A DNA stretch of 64,000 bases from Alteromonas lipotrueae (GCF_019249215.1 NZ_JAESDI010000001.1:186001-250000); one strand, 5' to 3'. Positions 45,324 through 55,745 are shown, counted from the stretch's first letter. Notes: generated by a model not told the origin, from the letters alone. Numbers and translations are program-made.

Positions 45324-45515
45324 TTACTCAGCCGTTCCAGGTTGTCCACCCTTCTCAGCTTGAATTCTCATGTAAATCTCTTCACGGTGCACAGAAACTT
45401 CTTTTGGTGCATTCACACCAATTCGGACCTGATTCCCTTTAACACCTAGTACAGTGACAGTTACATCATCACCAACCATAAGTGTTTCACCAACTCGACG
45501 AGTCAAAATAAGCAT
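45324..45515 (-). CDS. csrA: Carbon storage regulator CsrA
   Basis: A 63-residue CsrA/Rsm[44 protein letters not shown] sequence with RNA-binding L4, R6 and R44 positions kept. It binds GGA-containing mRNA leaders to repress or stabilise translation of metabolic and motility genes. AGGAGC lies upstream of the ATG. Its place just downstream of alaS matches the order in E. coli and Shewanella. Confidence 0.97.
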   Translation of the reverse strand: MLILTRRVGETLMVGDDVTVTVLGVKGNQVRIGVNAPKEVSVHREEIYMRIQAEKGGQPGTAE

Positions 45516-45648
45516 TCGCTTGCTCCTGTTCCTTAATACTGAACATATCCTTAATTACTCCGCCACTCATCGGCACGACCCGACGGTAGCAACAGTGATT
45601 CCATGTTTCTGTGTCACTTCAAAAACTCACTGCAAGTTTCAGATTTGA

Positions 45649-48246
45649 TTATAGCTTATCTTCTAACCAAGCGTTAACTGATTCTAATGCAGTGCTTAGA
45701 TGCTCTGGCTTATCGCCACCCGCTTGAGCCATATCAGGGCGACCTCCCCCTTTTCCGCCAACCTGTGCGGCAATAAAGTTAACCAGCTCGCCTGCTTTCA
45801 CTTTACCGGTAAGGTTTTTCGTCACCCCAGTGATAAGATTGACCTTATCTTCACTTGCCACACCTAATACTACGATGCCTTCGCCAATTCGGTTTTTAAT
45901 ATCATCCATCATTGAACGCAGTGATTTTGCTTCAACACCTTCCAACTTAGCAATAAGTACTTTTACACCATTTATTTCAATAGCGTTACTAAGCATATCA
46001 GCACCTTGCTGACTCGCCAGTTTTTGTGTCGCAGAAGTGAGAGATTTCTCTAATTCTTTAGTATGAGCCTGCACCGCAGCAACACGTTCAACCAGGTTTT
46101 GCGTATCGGCTTTTAACAAACCAGACAGCGCTATCAGCGTTGCTTGCTGGTCTTGAACATAGTGTAGCGCTTGCTCACCGGTAATTGCTTCTATACGGCG
46201 TACACCTGATGCTATACCCGCTTCGCTGGTGATTTTGAATAAACCAATATCGCCAGTACGGTTAACATGCGTTCCACCACATAGTTCTACAGAGAAAGGC
46301 CCCATAGTGACTACACGTACTTTCTCGTCGTACTTTTCACCGAATAATGCCATTGCGCCTGATGCTTTGGCTTCATCTAAATCCATTAGTTGGGTTTTCA
46401 ACGCATGGTTTGCACGAATTTCTTCGTTAACTCTGCGCTCAACCTGAATAAGCTGAGCGGGTGTTACCGCTTCAAAGTGAGAGAAGTCGAAACGCATACG
46501 CTGCGCTTCTACTAATGAACCTTTTTGCGTGACATGGTCACCTAACGTCTCGCGAAGTGCTGCGTGAAGTAAGTGTGTAGCACTGTGATTCTTCTTCACA
46601 GCATCACGGTTTGAATTATCAATCGCAGAAGTAACTCGCTCACCTTTTGTAATGGTGCCCTTCACTTTCCCTTTATGCGCAAAAGCATTACCCATTTTTT
46701 GGGTATCGGTAACAACAAACTCGCCATTTGCTACCCGAAGCACACCCTTATCACCAGACTGTCCACCACTTTCAGCGTAGAAAGGCGTTTGGTCTAATAC
46801 TACGACCCCTTCCTGACCGTCTTCTAAACGCTCACAAAACGCATTATCGGCAATAAGCTCTACAATATTTGCTTCGCCTTCAACATCACTGTAACCCGTG
46901 AATGATGTCGCATGGTCTACAGTAAGCGTATTGTTATAATCGGCACCAAAGTTACTGGCTTGTTGCGCACGGGCGCGCTGCGCCTGCATTGCACTTTCAA
47001 AACCATCCACATCAATTTTTAAATCGTGCTCACGGGCAACATCGTTAGTTAAATCTGTGGGGAAACCGTAAGTATCATAAAGCTTAAACACCACGTCACC
47101 TGGAATAGTGTCACCTTCAAGGGTTTCTAGCGTATCGTTTAGCATTGCCATACCACGGGCTAAGGTTTTACTAAACTGCTCTTCCTCTACTCGTAATACT
47201 TTTTCAACTACCGGTAATTGGTCTACAAGCTCTGGGTAAGCTTCACCCATTTCTTTGCTTAGTGCCGATGCTAGTTTGTAGAAGAAAATATCGCTGGCAC
47301 CTAACTGGTAACCATGACGTACTGCACGGCGAATGATGCGGCGAAGCACATAGCCTCGGCCTTCATTAGAAGGCATTACGCCATCACAAATTAGGAAGCT
47401 ACAAGAACGGATGTGATCAGCGATAACCCGTAAAGATTTATTCTCTAAATCTTCGCTGCCAACAATTGTAGCCGCAGCTTGAATTAGGTTTTGGAATAAG
47501 TCGATTTCGTAGTTGCTATGCACGTTTTGCAAAATAGCTGAAATACGCTCAAGCCCCATACCGGTATCGATAGACGGCTTAGGCAATGGTTCCATCGTGC
47601 CATCAGCTTGCTTGTTGTATTGCATGAATACCAGGTTCCAGATTTCGATGAAACGATCGCCATCTTCTTCTGGTGTTCCTGGAGGCCCGCCCCAAATATG
47701 CGCCCCATGGTCGTAAAATATTTCTGAACACGGACCGCATGGCCCCGTGTCACCCATAGACCAGAAGTTATCTGATGTACTGATACGGATTATCTTTTCT
47801 TTGGGAACACCAATGTGGTTTTCCCAAATATCAAAGGCCTCTTCGTCTTCTGAATAAACGGTAACCAGAAGCTTTTCTTTGGGAAGGCCGATTTCTTTTG
47901 TTAAGAAATTCCATGCAAACTCAATGGCTTCTTTTTTGAAATAATCACCAAAACTGAAGTTACCTAGCATTTCAAAGAAAGTATGGTGACGGGCGGTATA
48001 ACCAACGTTTTCTAAATCATTATGCTTACCACCAGCACGAACACAGCGCTGAGAAGAAACCGCACGGGTATAACTGCGTTTTTCCGCACCTAAAAACGTA
48101 TCTTTAAACTGGTTCATTCCCGCATTAGTAAAAAGAAGGGTTGGATCATCTGCTGGCACGAGAGACGAGCTAGCCACGGGCTGGTGACCATGACTCTTGA
48201 AATAATCTTTAAACTTTTGGCGTAAGTCAGCAGTTGATAATGTCAT
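45649..48246 (-). CDS. alaS: Alanine--tRNA ligase
   Basis: An 865-residue alanyl-tRNA synthetase that charges tRNA-Ala. The N-terminal class II catalytic domain has [35 protein letters not shown] and GMGLERI. The editing domain has the zinc-binding HSATHLLH and CGGTHV motifs (about residues 560-670), and the C-terminal domain has [15 protein letters not shown]. The start [12 protein letters not shown] at 48246 is preferred; the frame extends 18 residues upstream without family likeness. Confidence 0.97.
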   Translation of the reverse strand: MTLSTADLRQKFKDYFKSHGHQPVASSSLVPADDPTLLFTNAGMNQFKDTFLGAEKRSYTRAVSSQRCVRAGGKHNDLENVGYTARHHTFFEMLGNFSFGDYFKKEAIEFAWNFLTKEIGLPKEKLLVTVYSEDEEAFDIWENHIGVPKEKIIRISTSDNFWSMGDTGPCGPCSEIFYDHGAHIWGGPPGTPEEDGDRFIEIWNLVFMQYNKQADGTMEPLPKPSIDTGMGLERISAILQNVHSNYEIDLFQNLIQAAATIVGSEDLENKSLRVIADHIRSCSFLICDGVMPSNEGRGYVLRRIIRRAVRHGYQLGASDIFFYKLASALSKEMGEAYPELVDQLPVVEKVLRVEEEQFSKTLARGMAMLNDTLETLEGDTIPGDVVFKLYDTYGFPTDLTNDVAREHDLKIDVDGFESAMQAQRARAQQASNFGADYNNTLTVDHATSFTGYSDVEGEANIVELIADNAFCERLEDGQEGVVVLDQTPFYAESGGQSGDKGVLRVANGEFVVTDTQKMGNAFAHKGKVKGTITKGERVTSAIDNSNRDAVKKNHSATHLLHAALRETLGDHVTQKGSLVEAQRMRFDFSHFEAVTPAQLIQVERRVNEEIRANHALKTQLMDLDEAKASGAMALFGEKYDEKVRVVTMGPFSVELCGGTHVNRTGDIGLFKITSEAGIASGVRRIEAITGEQALHYVQDQQATLIALSGLLKADTQNLVERVAAVQAHTKELEKSLTSATQKLASQQGADMLSNAIEINGVKVLIAKLEGVEAKSLRSMMDDIKNRIGEGIVVLGVASEDKVNLITGVTKNLTGKVKAGELVNFIAAQVGGKGGGRPDMAQAGGDKPEHLSTALESVNAWLEDKL

Positions 48247-48477
48247 TGAAAACCTAACTTCCTTAATACATTGAATGAAAATGTGCGGGATTGATGCCAC
48301 TGGCAGATTAATCGTTCTATCAATTGCCTAGTTTAAGGTGCATTTCATACCCTCGCACGGATGTGCGCAACAATACCATGGTTAGCGCTTTTTTGTTAAG
48401 CCCATAGCCTGCTCTAGCAGTATAAATAAGCCCTTTTATACCCGTTATAAAGGGCATAAATGAATTTTATGCGATTT

Positions 48478-48927
48478 TTATTCACCCTTGACGGCAAATT
48501 CGATGTGTTCGCTATAAAAACCTCGATATTGGAGAAACTGCTTTTGCTTCATCAGTAGCTTAAAATCGGTTTCTTTGAAGTGGCCAAATTTTTTATCTTT
48601 AACCCATTTTGCTTTTTCAAACCAGTCAGGTTCTATTTCATCAAGGGCGCGTTCAGCGGCAAGTTCATCTACCCCGTATTGCTGCAAATCGAGTTTAATT
48701 TTTCTTGGCCCAGAGCCCTTCATATACAGAGCGCGGGCACGACTTTCGGCAAACCGCTCGTCACTTTGAATATCTGCCTCCCTAAAGGCTTCCAGTACAG
48801 GCATAAAAGCATCACTTTCGATGCCTTTTTGTGAAAGCTTGCGGCAAACCTCTGAAAAGCTATGCTCTCGTCGTGCAAGCATGCGGGTAATCGCGTCGGT
48901 AATGAATTTCCTGTCAAATTCTGACAT
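48478..48927 (-). CDS. recX: RecX regulator of RecA
   Basis: A 149-residue RecX with repeated three-helix units: ITRMLARREHSFSEVCRKLSQKGI, MKGSGPRKIKLDLQQYGVDELAAERAL and a C-terminal FKLLMKQKQFLQYRGFYSEHIEFAV. RecX inhibits RecA filament growth. In most gammaproteobacteria it follows recA; here the upstream neighbour is a divergent FemAB-like gene and recA is not in the window. About 230 bases separate it from alaS. Confidence 0.92.
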   Translation of the reverse strand: MSEFDRKFITDAITRMLARREHSFSEVCRKLSQKGIESDAFMPVLEAFREADIQSDERFAESRARALYMKGSGPRKIKLDLQQYGVDELAAERALDEIEPDWFEKAKWVKDKKFGHFKETDFKLLMKQKQFLQYRGFYSEHIEFAVKGE

Positions 48928-49031
48928 TTTATTAATCGAAACCTTCTTAAAATACTTTTCAATCTCGTTATATTACTATTAATGGTAATCTTTAGCGTCG
49001 TTGAACGAAAGTGAATAAAGTAAACGTAAGC

Positions 49032-50306
49032 ATGGAATATAAGGTAAAAGTTGTCAGTGCGGTGTCGGATGTTCCCCAAGCTACATGGGATGCGCTTGCC
49101 GAAGGCGAAGGCCCATTTTTACGTTACGACTTTTTAAATGCGCTAGAACAAAGCGCGTGCTGCGATGAAGCGTCAGGCTGGATACCGCAGCACCTTTTAA
49201 TTGAGCAAGTGCCTATTAATGACCAAGCCTCGATTAACGAAGAGACACTCTCCGCGTCAGTTGAAAGCACGGTAATAGCCATTATACCCGGCTATTTAAA
49301 AACGCACAGTTACGGCGAATATGTATTCGACCATTCATGGGCAAATGCATATCATCAACATGGTATTCCTTATTACCCGAAATGGGTTGCCGCTATTCCT
49401 TTCACGCCGGTCTCTGGTTCGCGAATACTAACGCATGAAAAGGCGCCCTTTAGTGACGCGCTTTTAGCCCTTATTTCTCAAACCGTGCAGTCCATGGGCG
49501 AAGAAGCCGTCTCTTCCTGTCATTGGCTATTTACTAATAGCCGCACTCAAGCGTTACTCGCCAATCATTCAGGCTTGCTCACCCGCTACGCCGTTCAATT
49601 TCAATGGCACAATTATCAATATACCAATTTCGACAGTTTTTTGAATGCGCTAACATCACGCAAGCGCCGAGACATGAAAAAAACACAGCGAAAGCTTGTT
49701 GAACAAGGCATTCACTACCGCCATTTAACCGGCAGTGAAATAACCGATGAGGTCCTCGATTTTTTCTTGCAGTGTTATCAAGCAACGTATTTAAAGCGCA
49801 GCGGGCATACAGGCTACTTAAACGAGACGTTTTTTCGGCAGTTACGTAACACCATGGCCAAGAATATGCTTATTGTCACTGCATACAAACATGACTCTCC
49901 TATAGCCAGCGCTTTGTTCTTTTTTGATGATACTGGCTTATATGGCAGGTATTGGGGCGCGTTAGAGGAAGTCAGCGGCTTACATTTTGCGTGCTGTTAT
50001 TTTGAAGGTATTGCTTTTGCCATTGAAAAAAAGCTTCCACTTTTTAACCCCGGCACTCAAGGCGAGCATAAAATCCTTCGCGGGTTTGAACCTATCTACT
50101 GCCAATCGCAACATGAACTATTTTCGGCCCCCTTTCATGATGCTGTAGCATCATTTTTACAACAAGAATCAGAACATATTGTGGCTTATTTCAATCAGGC
50201 CCAAGATGTTTTACCTTTTAATAACGATATAACCCCTACCCTTAAAACGACAAACACCCCTAATCCTTTATTAGCGGTGAATAATCATAATGAGAAAACG
50301 ATATGA
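49032..50306 (+). CDS. FemAB-like GNAT acyltransferase (COG3146 type)
   Basis: About 424 residues, matching the FemAB-like/COG3146 peptidoglycan-recognition or N-acyltransferase group: WDALAEGEGPFLRYDFLNALEQS at the start, PSIPFTPV-like WVAAIPFTPVSGSRILTHE, RKRRDMKKTQRKLVEQGI, and FYEGIEFAI-like YFEGIAFAIEKKLPLFNPGTQGEHKILRGFEP. These proteins have a double GNAT fold; a function in envelope modification is suspected but not shown. An upstream GTG (49011) is also possible; neither start has a strong ribosome site. It overlaps the next gene's start by 4 bases. Confidence 0.8.
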   Translation: MEYKVKVVSAVSDVPQATWDALAEGEGPFLRYDFLNALEQSACCDEASGWIPQHLLIEQVPINDQASINEETLSASVESTVIAIIPGYLKTHSYGEYVFDHSWANAYHQHGIPYYPKWVAAIPFTPVSGSRILTHEKAPFSDALLALISQTVQSMGEEAVSSCHWLFTNSRTQALLANHSGLLTRYAVQFQWHNYQYTNFDSFLNALTSRKRRDMKKTQRKLVEQGIHYRHLTGSEITDEVLDFFLQCYQATYLKRSGHTGYLNETFFRQLRNTMAKNMLIVTAYKHDSPIASALFFFDDTGLYGRYWGALEEVSGLHFACCYFEGIAFAIEKKLPLFNPGTQGEHKILRGFEPIYCQSQHELFSAPFHDAVASFLQQESEHIVAYFNQAQDVLPFNNDITPTLKTTNTPNPLLAVNNHNEKTI

Positions 50307-52381
50307 AACAAAAACTACTCGCGCTAGCCATAGCAGCATCGCTGGGTTTAGCAGGCTGTGGTCAGCCAGAACAAAATAAACAACAAGCAGCTGACAAGAT
50401 GGCGATGGAAGAAGAAATGGGTCAGGCTGAACTCGGTTCATTTGGCGTAGATTTATCTGCCCGAAACGAAGCGGTTAAACCTGGCGATGATTTCTTCATG
50501 TACGCTGGCGGTACCTGGTACGACAATTACGAGCTTCCTGCAGATAAAACCCGATTTGGTGCTTTTACTGCCCTGGCCGAGCGCAGTGAAGAGCAGGTTA
50601 AAAATATTATTGACGGGTTAATGGAAAAAGAAAACTTGAACGCTGATGAGCAGCTTGTTCATGATTTCTTCGTCGCCTATATGGATGTAGAAACCCTTAA
50701 TGAAAAAGGCCTTACACCTATTTCTGATGTGTTGTCCTCTATTGATGCTATTGCTTCAACTAAAGATTTGACCGAAGTATTTGGTAAAAGCTGGCTCACC
50801 GGTGCTAGCTCTCCTATTGATACTGGCATGTGGTACAACCGTTTAGATCCTAATGAGTACCAGCTTAGCGTTGGTGTTGGTGGCCTTAGCTTACCCGATC
50901 GCGATTACTACATTAGCGATCACGAAAGGTTCGTAAAAATTCGTGAAGCTTACCTTGCGCACATTGAACAGATGTTAAACTTTGCAGGCGTTGAAAATAC
51001 CGCAGAGGAAGCAGCCACTATTCTTCAACTTGAAACCGAAATAGCAAACATCCAGTGGCCGCGTGAAAAACGCCGCGACCGCGACCTTACATTGAATCAA
51101 ATTGAACGCAGTAAACTTACCGATGCTTATCCTCAATTTGATTGGGACACTTTTCTAGCACAAACCGGCTTTCAAGCCCCTGAACTTAATATCACCCAAC
51201 CTGAGCCTATCAAAGATGTCATTGATATTATCAATGAGACCAGCCTTGATGACTGGAAGGCTTACCTGACTTACCACACCATTAAAAACAACGCAGGCTT
51301 ACTATCGGAAGATATTTATTTAGCCAACTTTGATTTCTATGGCACTACGTTAAGTGGTCAGCAAGAGCCTCGCCCTCGCTGGAAACGAGCTGTCAGCCAA
51401 ATGGCTGGTACTGAATCTTTAGGGTTTGCCATTGGTAAGATATACGTTACTGAGTATTTCCCTGAAAGTTCGAAAGCACAAATGGCAGAGCTGGTTGAAA
51501 ATTTACGCACTGCACTAAATGAGCGTATCGATAACCTTGATTGGATGGGTGAAGATACCAAGGTTAACGCGAAAGAAAAGCTTATGGCGTTTCGCCCTAA
51601 AATTGGCTACCCCGACAAATGGCAATCTTTCGACGGCCTAACCATTAACAGCGATGACTTGGTAGGAAACGTGCGCAACCTTAGAGAATTTTTCAAAGCT
51701 GAAGGCATTGCGAAAGAGCTAGAAAAAACCGACCGTGAGCGTTGGGGCATGACCCCGCAACGGGTTAACGCGTATTACAATAGTTCGTTTAACGAAATTG
51801 TTTTCCCTGCCGCTATTCTTCAGCCGCCGTTTTTCGATCCTAACGCTGATGCCGCAGTGAACTATGGCGCAATTGGTGCGGTTATTGGCCATGAAATGGG
51901 CCATGGTTTTGACGATCAGGGCTCTAAGTCTGATGCTAATGGTATTCAGCGTAACTGGTGGACTGACGAAGACCGCGCGGCATTTGAGAAAAAAGCCGAC
52001 ATGTTAGCCGAGCAATACAACCAATATGAGCCGATTGAAGGTAACTTCGTTAATGGCCGTAATAGCTTAGGAGAAAATATTGGTGATGTAGGTGGTTTAT
52101 CGATGGCTTATCATGCTTACAAACTAAGCTTAAATGGTGAGGAAGCGCCGGTTATTGATGGCCTAACTGGCGATCAGCGTTTCTTCCTTGCATGGGCACA
52201 AGTGTGGCGTGAAAAGCGTACAGAGGAAAGCATGTTAAACCAGCTACGTGGTGGAACGCATGCTCCGGGTCGTTACCGTGCACAAGCCCCACGCAACCAC
52301 GACGCCTGGTATGAAGCTTTTAACGTGCAACCTGGCGATGACTTGTATCTTCCGCCAGAAGAGCGTGTTCGTATTTGGTAA
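50303..52381 (+). CDS. M13-family zinc metallopeptidase lipoprotein (PepO-like)
   Basis: A 692-residue neprilysin-family peptidase. The signal peptide has lipobox LGLAGC. The mature part contains an N-terminal M13 domain and a C-terminal catalytic domain with HEMGH in IGHEMGHGFDDQGSKSD (about residues 530-545), the ENIGDVGGLSMAYHAY glutamate motif, and the C-terminal R-Y-R in GRYRAQAP. Zinc would be held by two His and a Glu. It degrades short peptides in the periplasm or at the outer membrane. It starts within the upstream gene's stop codon (ATGA), so the two are coupled. Confidence 0.92.
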   Translation: MKQKLLALAIAASLGLAGCGQPEQNKQQAADKMAMEEEMGQAELGSFGVDLSARNEAVKPGDDFFMYAGGTWYDNYELPADKTRFGAFTALAERSEEQVKNIIDGLMEKENLNADEQLVHDFFVAYMDVETLNEKGLTPISDVLSSIDAIASTKDLTEVFGKSWLTGASSPIDTGMWYNRLDPNEYQLSVGVGGLSLPDRDYYISDHERFVKIREAYLAHIEQMLNFAGVENTAEEAATILQLETEIANIQWPREKRRDRDLTLNQIERSKLTDAYPQFDWDTFLAQTGFQAPELNITQPEPIKDVIDIINETSLDDWKAYLTYHTIKNNAGLLSEDIYLANFDFYGTTLSGQQEPRPRWKRAVSQMAGTESLGFAIGKIYVTEYFPESSKAQMAELVENLRTALNERIDNLDWMGEDTKVNAKEKLMAFRPKIGYPDKWQSFDGLTINSDDLVGNVRNLREFFKAEGIAKELEKTDRERWGMTPQRVNAYYNSSFNEIVFPAAILQPPFFDPNADAAVNYGAIGAVIGHEMGHGFDDQGSKSDANGIQRNWWTDEDRAAFEKKADMLAEQYNQYEPIEGNFVNGRNSLGENIGDVGGLSMAYHAYKLSLNGEEAPVIDGLTGDQRFFLAWAQVWREKRTEESMLNQLRGGTHAPGRYRAQAPRNHDAWYEAFNVQPGDDLYLPPEERVRIW

Positions 52382-52393
52382 CGTAAATTGATA

Positions 52394-52420
52394 CCCATGC
52401 GGACGTTTGGTCCGTGTGGG
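52394..52420 (+). terminator. Stem-loop after the M13 peptidase gene
   Basis: CCCATGCGGAC pairs with GTCCGTGTGGG (two G-U pairs) around a 5-base loop, 13 bases after the stop codon. There is no clear U-run, so termination is possible but unproven. Confidence 0.5.
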
Positions 52421-52468
52421 CTTCGTTGATGACAGTAATTTTTAATTGCAGCTTTTATGACTAAAGGC

Positions 52469-52504
52469 TTTTAACGTCACCTTCGCTTTTAACGTCACCT
52501 TCCC
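52469..52504. repeat. Tandem 18-bp duplication
   Basis: The unit GCTTTTAACGTCACCTTC occurs twice in direct succession at 52469-52486 and 52487-52504, in the noncoding gap between the M13 peptidase and betI-like genes. Likely a slippage duplication. Confidence 0.8.
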
Positions 52505-52545
52505 GGCGACTTACATACCGATTTTACTGGTAATAAGACACCGGT

Positions 52546-53127
52546 TTATTGATATTGAGATAGCACCAATCGTACATAACGCTTAACTGCATTGCTTGCC
52601 TTAGTCACATTTTCCTTAGTATTTTGCTCTTCACCTTCAAGGGCATTACGTAACCAAAAACCATCAATCATGGCTGCGGTAGACAATGCTGCCTCTTTCG
52701 CATGCTCCCTAGGAATAAGCTTTGTAAAACTATAAGTTAGGTTGCTTTCTAATCGTTTGTGGTTAATGCGCTGAAGTCTATGTAAGCCCTCATTATGTAA
52801 CGACAAAGCCCAAAAGTTTAGCCATGTATTCGTTGCCGATGACTCTTGCTGCTCAACCGAAAAGTTGCTTTCTATAATGGTGTCAATACGCTCTAAATGA
52901 CTACTAAAACTCCCTTGGAGTTTAAGCTTTTCAAGCAGGTATCGCATAGCGGCTTCAATTAACCCCTGCTTACCACCGAAGTAATGGCTAATAATACCGC
53001 TTGAAAGACCCGCTTGTTTGCTAATTAAACTAATTGTGGCGCTGTGAAACCCGTACTCAGCTATGACCACCAAGGTGGCATCAATTAGCTGTTTCTTTCG
53101 AATGGGCTCCATTCCTACTTTAGGCAT
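52546..53127 (-). CDS. BetI-like TetR-family transcriptional repressor
   Basis: A 193-residue TetR-family protein: the helix-turn-helix FHSATISLISKQAGLSSGIISHYFGGKQGLIEAAMRYL (about residues 25-62) matches BetI closely, including the SxGIISHYFG recognition segment. The C-terminal domain (70-193) is the ligand-binding part. BetI binds choline and represses betaine synthesis. No betaine gene (betA, betB) is in the window; the gene is next to a receptor. GGAG precedes the ATG. An alternative name is a BetI-type regulator of a different nitrogenous compound. Confidence 0.85.
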   Translation of the reverse strand: MPKVGMEPIRKKQLIDATLVVIAEYGFHSATISLISKQAGLSSGIISHYFGGKQGLIEAAMRYLLEKLKLQGSFSSHLERIDTIIESNFSVEQQESSATNTWLNFWALSLHNEGLHRLQRINHKRLESNLTYSFTKLIPREHAKEAALSTAAMIDGFWLRNALEGEEQNTKENVTKASNAVKRYVRLVLSQYQ

Positions 53128-53201
53128 GTAACTACTCCATACCGTATGAACCGCTGTAACGCACTCGAAATGTGCGTTACAGAAGCTCGTCTTACAGTGA
53201 C

Positions 53202-55616
53202 TTAAAACGTTAAACGCGCATTAATGGCAACCGCGCGTGGCGCACCTATCCAAAATGCATTAGGGGCAATGGTAGACGCATAATCTTCATCTAGCACGTT
53301 GTTTACGGTTAAGCGAACTTCAAGTTCTTCCATTCCTTGACCTATATTGCTAATGTAACCACCAATATAAAGGTCGCTAACTAAATAGTCATCTACTTCA
53401 GCCGTATTGTAAATATCGATGAAACGAGAGTCGACATACTTTGTCGATATACCTGCGAAATAATTGTTTTTACTCCAGTCTAGGCTAATAACTGCCATGG
53501 TATCTGGCGTACCAATAACCGTATTTCCTTTTACGGCTACCAGTGAAGACTCAGCGTTAGTAGTATCGGCAATAGCGGCTTGTGCGCTAGCCAGTGAGTC
53601 ATACTGCGTACCCGTGCCACCAATGGTTTCAATGTATTCCGACTCGCTTAATGTTAGTGACGTAAATACAGTAAGGTTATCGGTAATCGCAAAGTCTGCA
53701 GACATTTCAAAACCGCTAGACTCAATACCACCCACATTTCTATATCCACCTGCCGCGGCTTCTAAGAAGTCGATGCCGCTAGCAGTTTCATTGCTGGTGA
53801 ATTGAATGCGGTTATTAAACTCAATGGTGTAATAAGTAATATTAGCATTGAATTTAGCACTTGAATAACGAAGACCCACATCAATGTTCTCTGCGGTTTC
53901 TGGTTCAATGAAGCGTAAATCCGTGTCGTCGCGTTCAAGTTGTGCATCTTTAATTGAAGCGAAGTTTTCACCGTAACCAGCGAAGAGTTCCAAGCCATCT
54001 ACTGCGATAGGCGCAACAAAACCGGCAGAAAATAGCGTGTCAGAATCAGAATTAACATCTAGGTTGTTAGCGCTGTCGAAATTATCGTTTTTAGCAATAT
54101 CAACGTTGAAACGCTTAGCGCCTAGACGTACTTTCGCTACCCCGAAATCAATTTCGTCTTCTACATAATACATTAGAGTATCAACTGGGAAGCTGCGGTC
54201 ATACTGTACCCAGTAAGGCGAGTTATTAAAATCGTAACCAATCACTGAGTCGGTAATTTTATGCCAATCTCGGTATTCATCACGCTCATAATCTTCCCAC
54301 CATAAACCAAAGCGAAGCGTGTTATCGAATTCACCTAACTTAGCGTACCAGATACCATCTGCATTAAAACCGATACGTTCTTTGTTGTAGTGGGTGTGTC
54401 GGTATGAGCCAACGGGAATTGCACCTTGTTCATGACAGCTTGGATCGTACTGTGCGCCCGCGCCACCATAAGGAAAAGTAATTGAGCTTGCGCAGCCAGC
54501 AATAGGAGAAAGCTGCATGCCATCGCGGTCGACAAAATAAATATTGCCAAGTGCGCTCCCACCGTAAACCGTATTCCCATTGACCAACTCTGAATGACCT
54601 TCAGTGCCGTCATCTTTTACGTCTACAAGGTAAGGCGGTACCCAATCACCACGCCCTTCGTTCTCATGATAATAGGCACTAGTAGAAATATCGACCGCGC
54701 CAACAGAGAATTCAGCTTTTAAGTAAGCCAATAGGTTTTCCCGTAGCGTAGACCAGCCTCGACGATAAGATTGATCTTGGTAAGGAATTCCCGTCCACTC
54801 GCTGGTAAGCTGATCCCAGTCAGGGTTTTGCGCATATTGTTCCAGGCTATAGATACGCTGGTAGTTATCTTCATGGGTATCGTCATACGAGACGTAACCA
54901 GTTAACGCAACGTTTTCCACCATAGAGGTAACTTTCAGCGCTAGATGGTCACGGGTGTTTTCAGCTACCTGATCCATGAAATCACTGCTTTCTTGTGTAG
55001 AAAGACTAATCCAGGCATACGTATCTTTTAAGATCTCGCCAGTGTCATAACGCACATAGTATTTTGACGCATCAAATTCACCCGCCGTAACACTCGCAAC
55101 AAAGCCTTCTTCCTCACTAGGATTGATAGTAGTGAAGTTTAGGGTGCCACCCAGCGCTTCGTGAGAGCGAGAAGCAATATCGGACGTACCTTGCGATACT
55201 TCGATGGTTTGTAAGTTTTCGGTATCGATATAGCGGTTTGCTTTAGCGCCACCGCCATAATTTGAATTTCCGTTGGCAATACCATCTACTGTCATGCCAA
55301 TTTGTTGTTCGTTTAGGTTAACTTGAAAGCCACGAATAACAATAGAAGTGGACCAATCATCGGCCCCAAATGTGTCCCCTTCGTTAATTAACACACCCGG
55401 TAAGTTATCTACCACAGCAAGCACACTGCTTAAATTAGCTTGTTGTTTTTGCATATCTTCAGAGGCGGCGTTATTAGCGTATGACACGCTTCGGCCAACA
55501 ACTGTAATTTCTTCTATTTCATTAGATTTATCTTCGGCTATAGCTTCGGCGTGGCTATTCGATGTGCCTGATAAACCGGCCAGCACACTAAGTGCAATAA
55601 GATGGTAACGCGTCAT
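53202..55616 (-). CDS. TonB-dependent receptor (804 residues) next to a BetI-like regulator
   Basis: A receptor with a signal peptide (LIALSVLAGLSGTSNSHAEA), a TonB-box-like IEEITVVGRSVSY, and a plug with TSIVIRGFQVNLNEQQIGMTVDG and TIEVSQGTSDIASRSHEALGGTLNF. The long barrel ends INARLTF. The plug is of the general vitamin/siderophore class. The substrate is unknown. The BetI-like gene lies 75 bases downstream on the same strand, so the regulator may be co-transcribed with its target. A large palindrome lies within 60 bases upstream of the start, next to the ribosome site. Confidence 0.9.
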   Translation of the reverse strand: MTRYHLIALSVLAGLSGTSNSHAEAIAEDKSNEIEEITVVGRSVSYANNAASEDMQKQQANLSSVLAVVDNLPGVLINEGDTFGADDWSTSIVIRGFQVNLNEQQIGMTVDGIANGNSNYGGGAKANRYIDTENLQTIEVSQGTSDIASRSHEALGGTLNFTTINPSEEEGFVASVTAGEFDASKYYVRYDTGEILKDTYAWISLSTQESSDFMDQVAENTRDHLALKVTSMVENVALTGYVSYDDTHEDNYQRIYSLEQYAQNPDWDQLTSEWTGIPYQDQSYRRGWSTLRENLLAYLKAEFSVGAVDISTSAYYHENEGRGDWVPPYLVDVKDDGTEGHSELVNGNTVYGGSALGNIYFVDRDGMQLSPIAGCASSITFPYGGAGAQYDPSCHEQGAIPVGSYRHTHYNKERIGFNADGIWYAKLGEFDNTLRFGLWWEDYERDEYRDWHKITDSVIGYDFNNSPYWVQYDRSFPVDTLMYYVEDEIDFGVAKVRLGAKRFNVDIAKNDNFDSANNLDVNSDSDTLFSAGFVAPIAVDGLELFAGYGENFASIKDAQLERDDTDLRFIEPETAENIDVGLRYSSAKFNANITYYTIEFNNRIQFTSNETASGIDFLEAAAGGYRNVGGIESSGFEMSADFAITDNLTVFTSLTLSESEYIETIGGTGTQYDSLASAQAAIADTTNAESSLVAVKGNTVIGTPDTMAVISLDWSKNNYFAGISTKYVDSRFIDIYNTAEVDDYLVSDLYIGGYISNIGQGMEELEVRLTVNNVLDEDYASTIAPNAFWIGAPRAVAINARLTF

Positions 55617-55629
55617 GTGTATTGTTCCC

Positions 55630-55672
55630 TTTTTAATCTACTTGAGTGTTTTTCACCCAAGTAGATTAAAAA
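55630..55672 (-). promoter_or_regulatory. Large inverted repeat at the start of the receptor gene
   Basis: A perfect 15-bp inverted repeat: arms TTTTTAATCTACTTG and CAAGTAGATTAAAAA, 13 bases apart, and three further pairs (GTG/CAC) continue inside after one mismatch. It ends 13 bases before the ATG at 55616, touching the AAGGGA ribosome site. It may be a TetR-type operator or an mRNA hairpin controlling translation. Confidence 0.7.
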
Positions 55673-55745
55673 GCGGATGTGACAGTTACGTTAAGTTAAA
55701 TTGAACATTCAATTAATAAAAAGTGACAGGCGATGAAAAAAGTGC

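Noticed and set aside
48720..49079. 119-residue frame overlapping recX and the upstream gap
   Set aside because: It is in another frame of recX and its composition is not like the neighbouring proteins.
53464..53805. 113-residue frame antisense to the 804-residue receptor
   Set aside because: It is a mirror of the receptor coding frame without motif or ribosome site.
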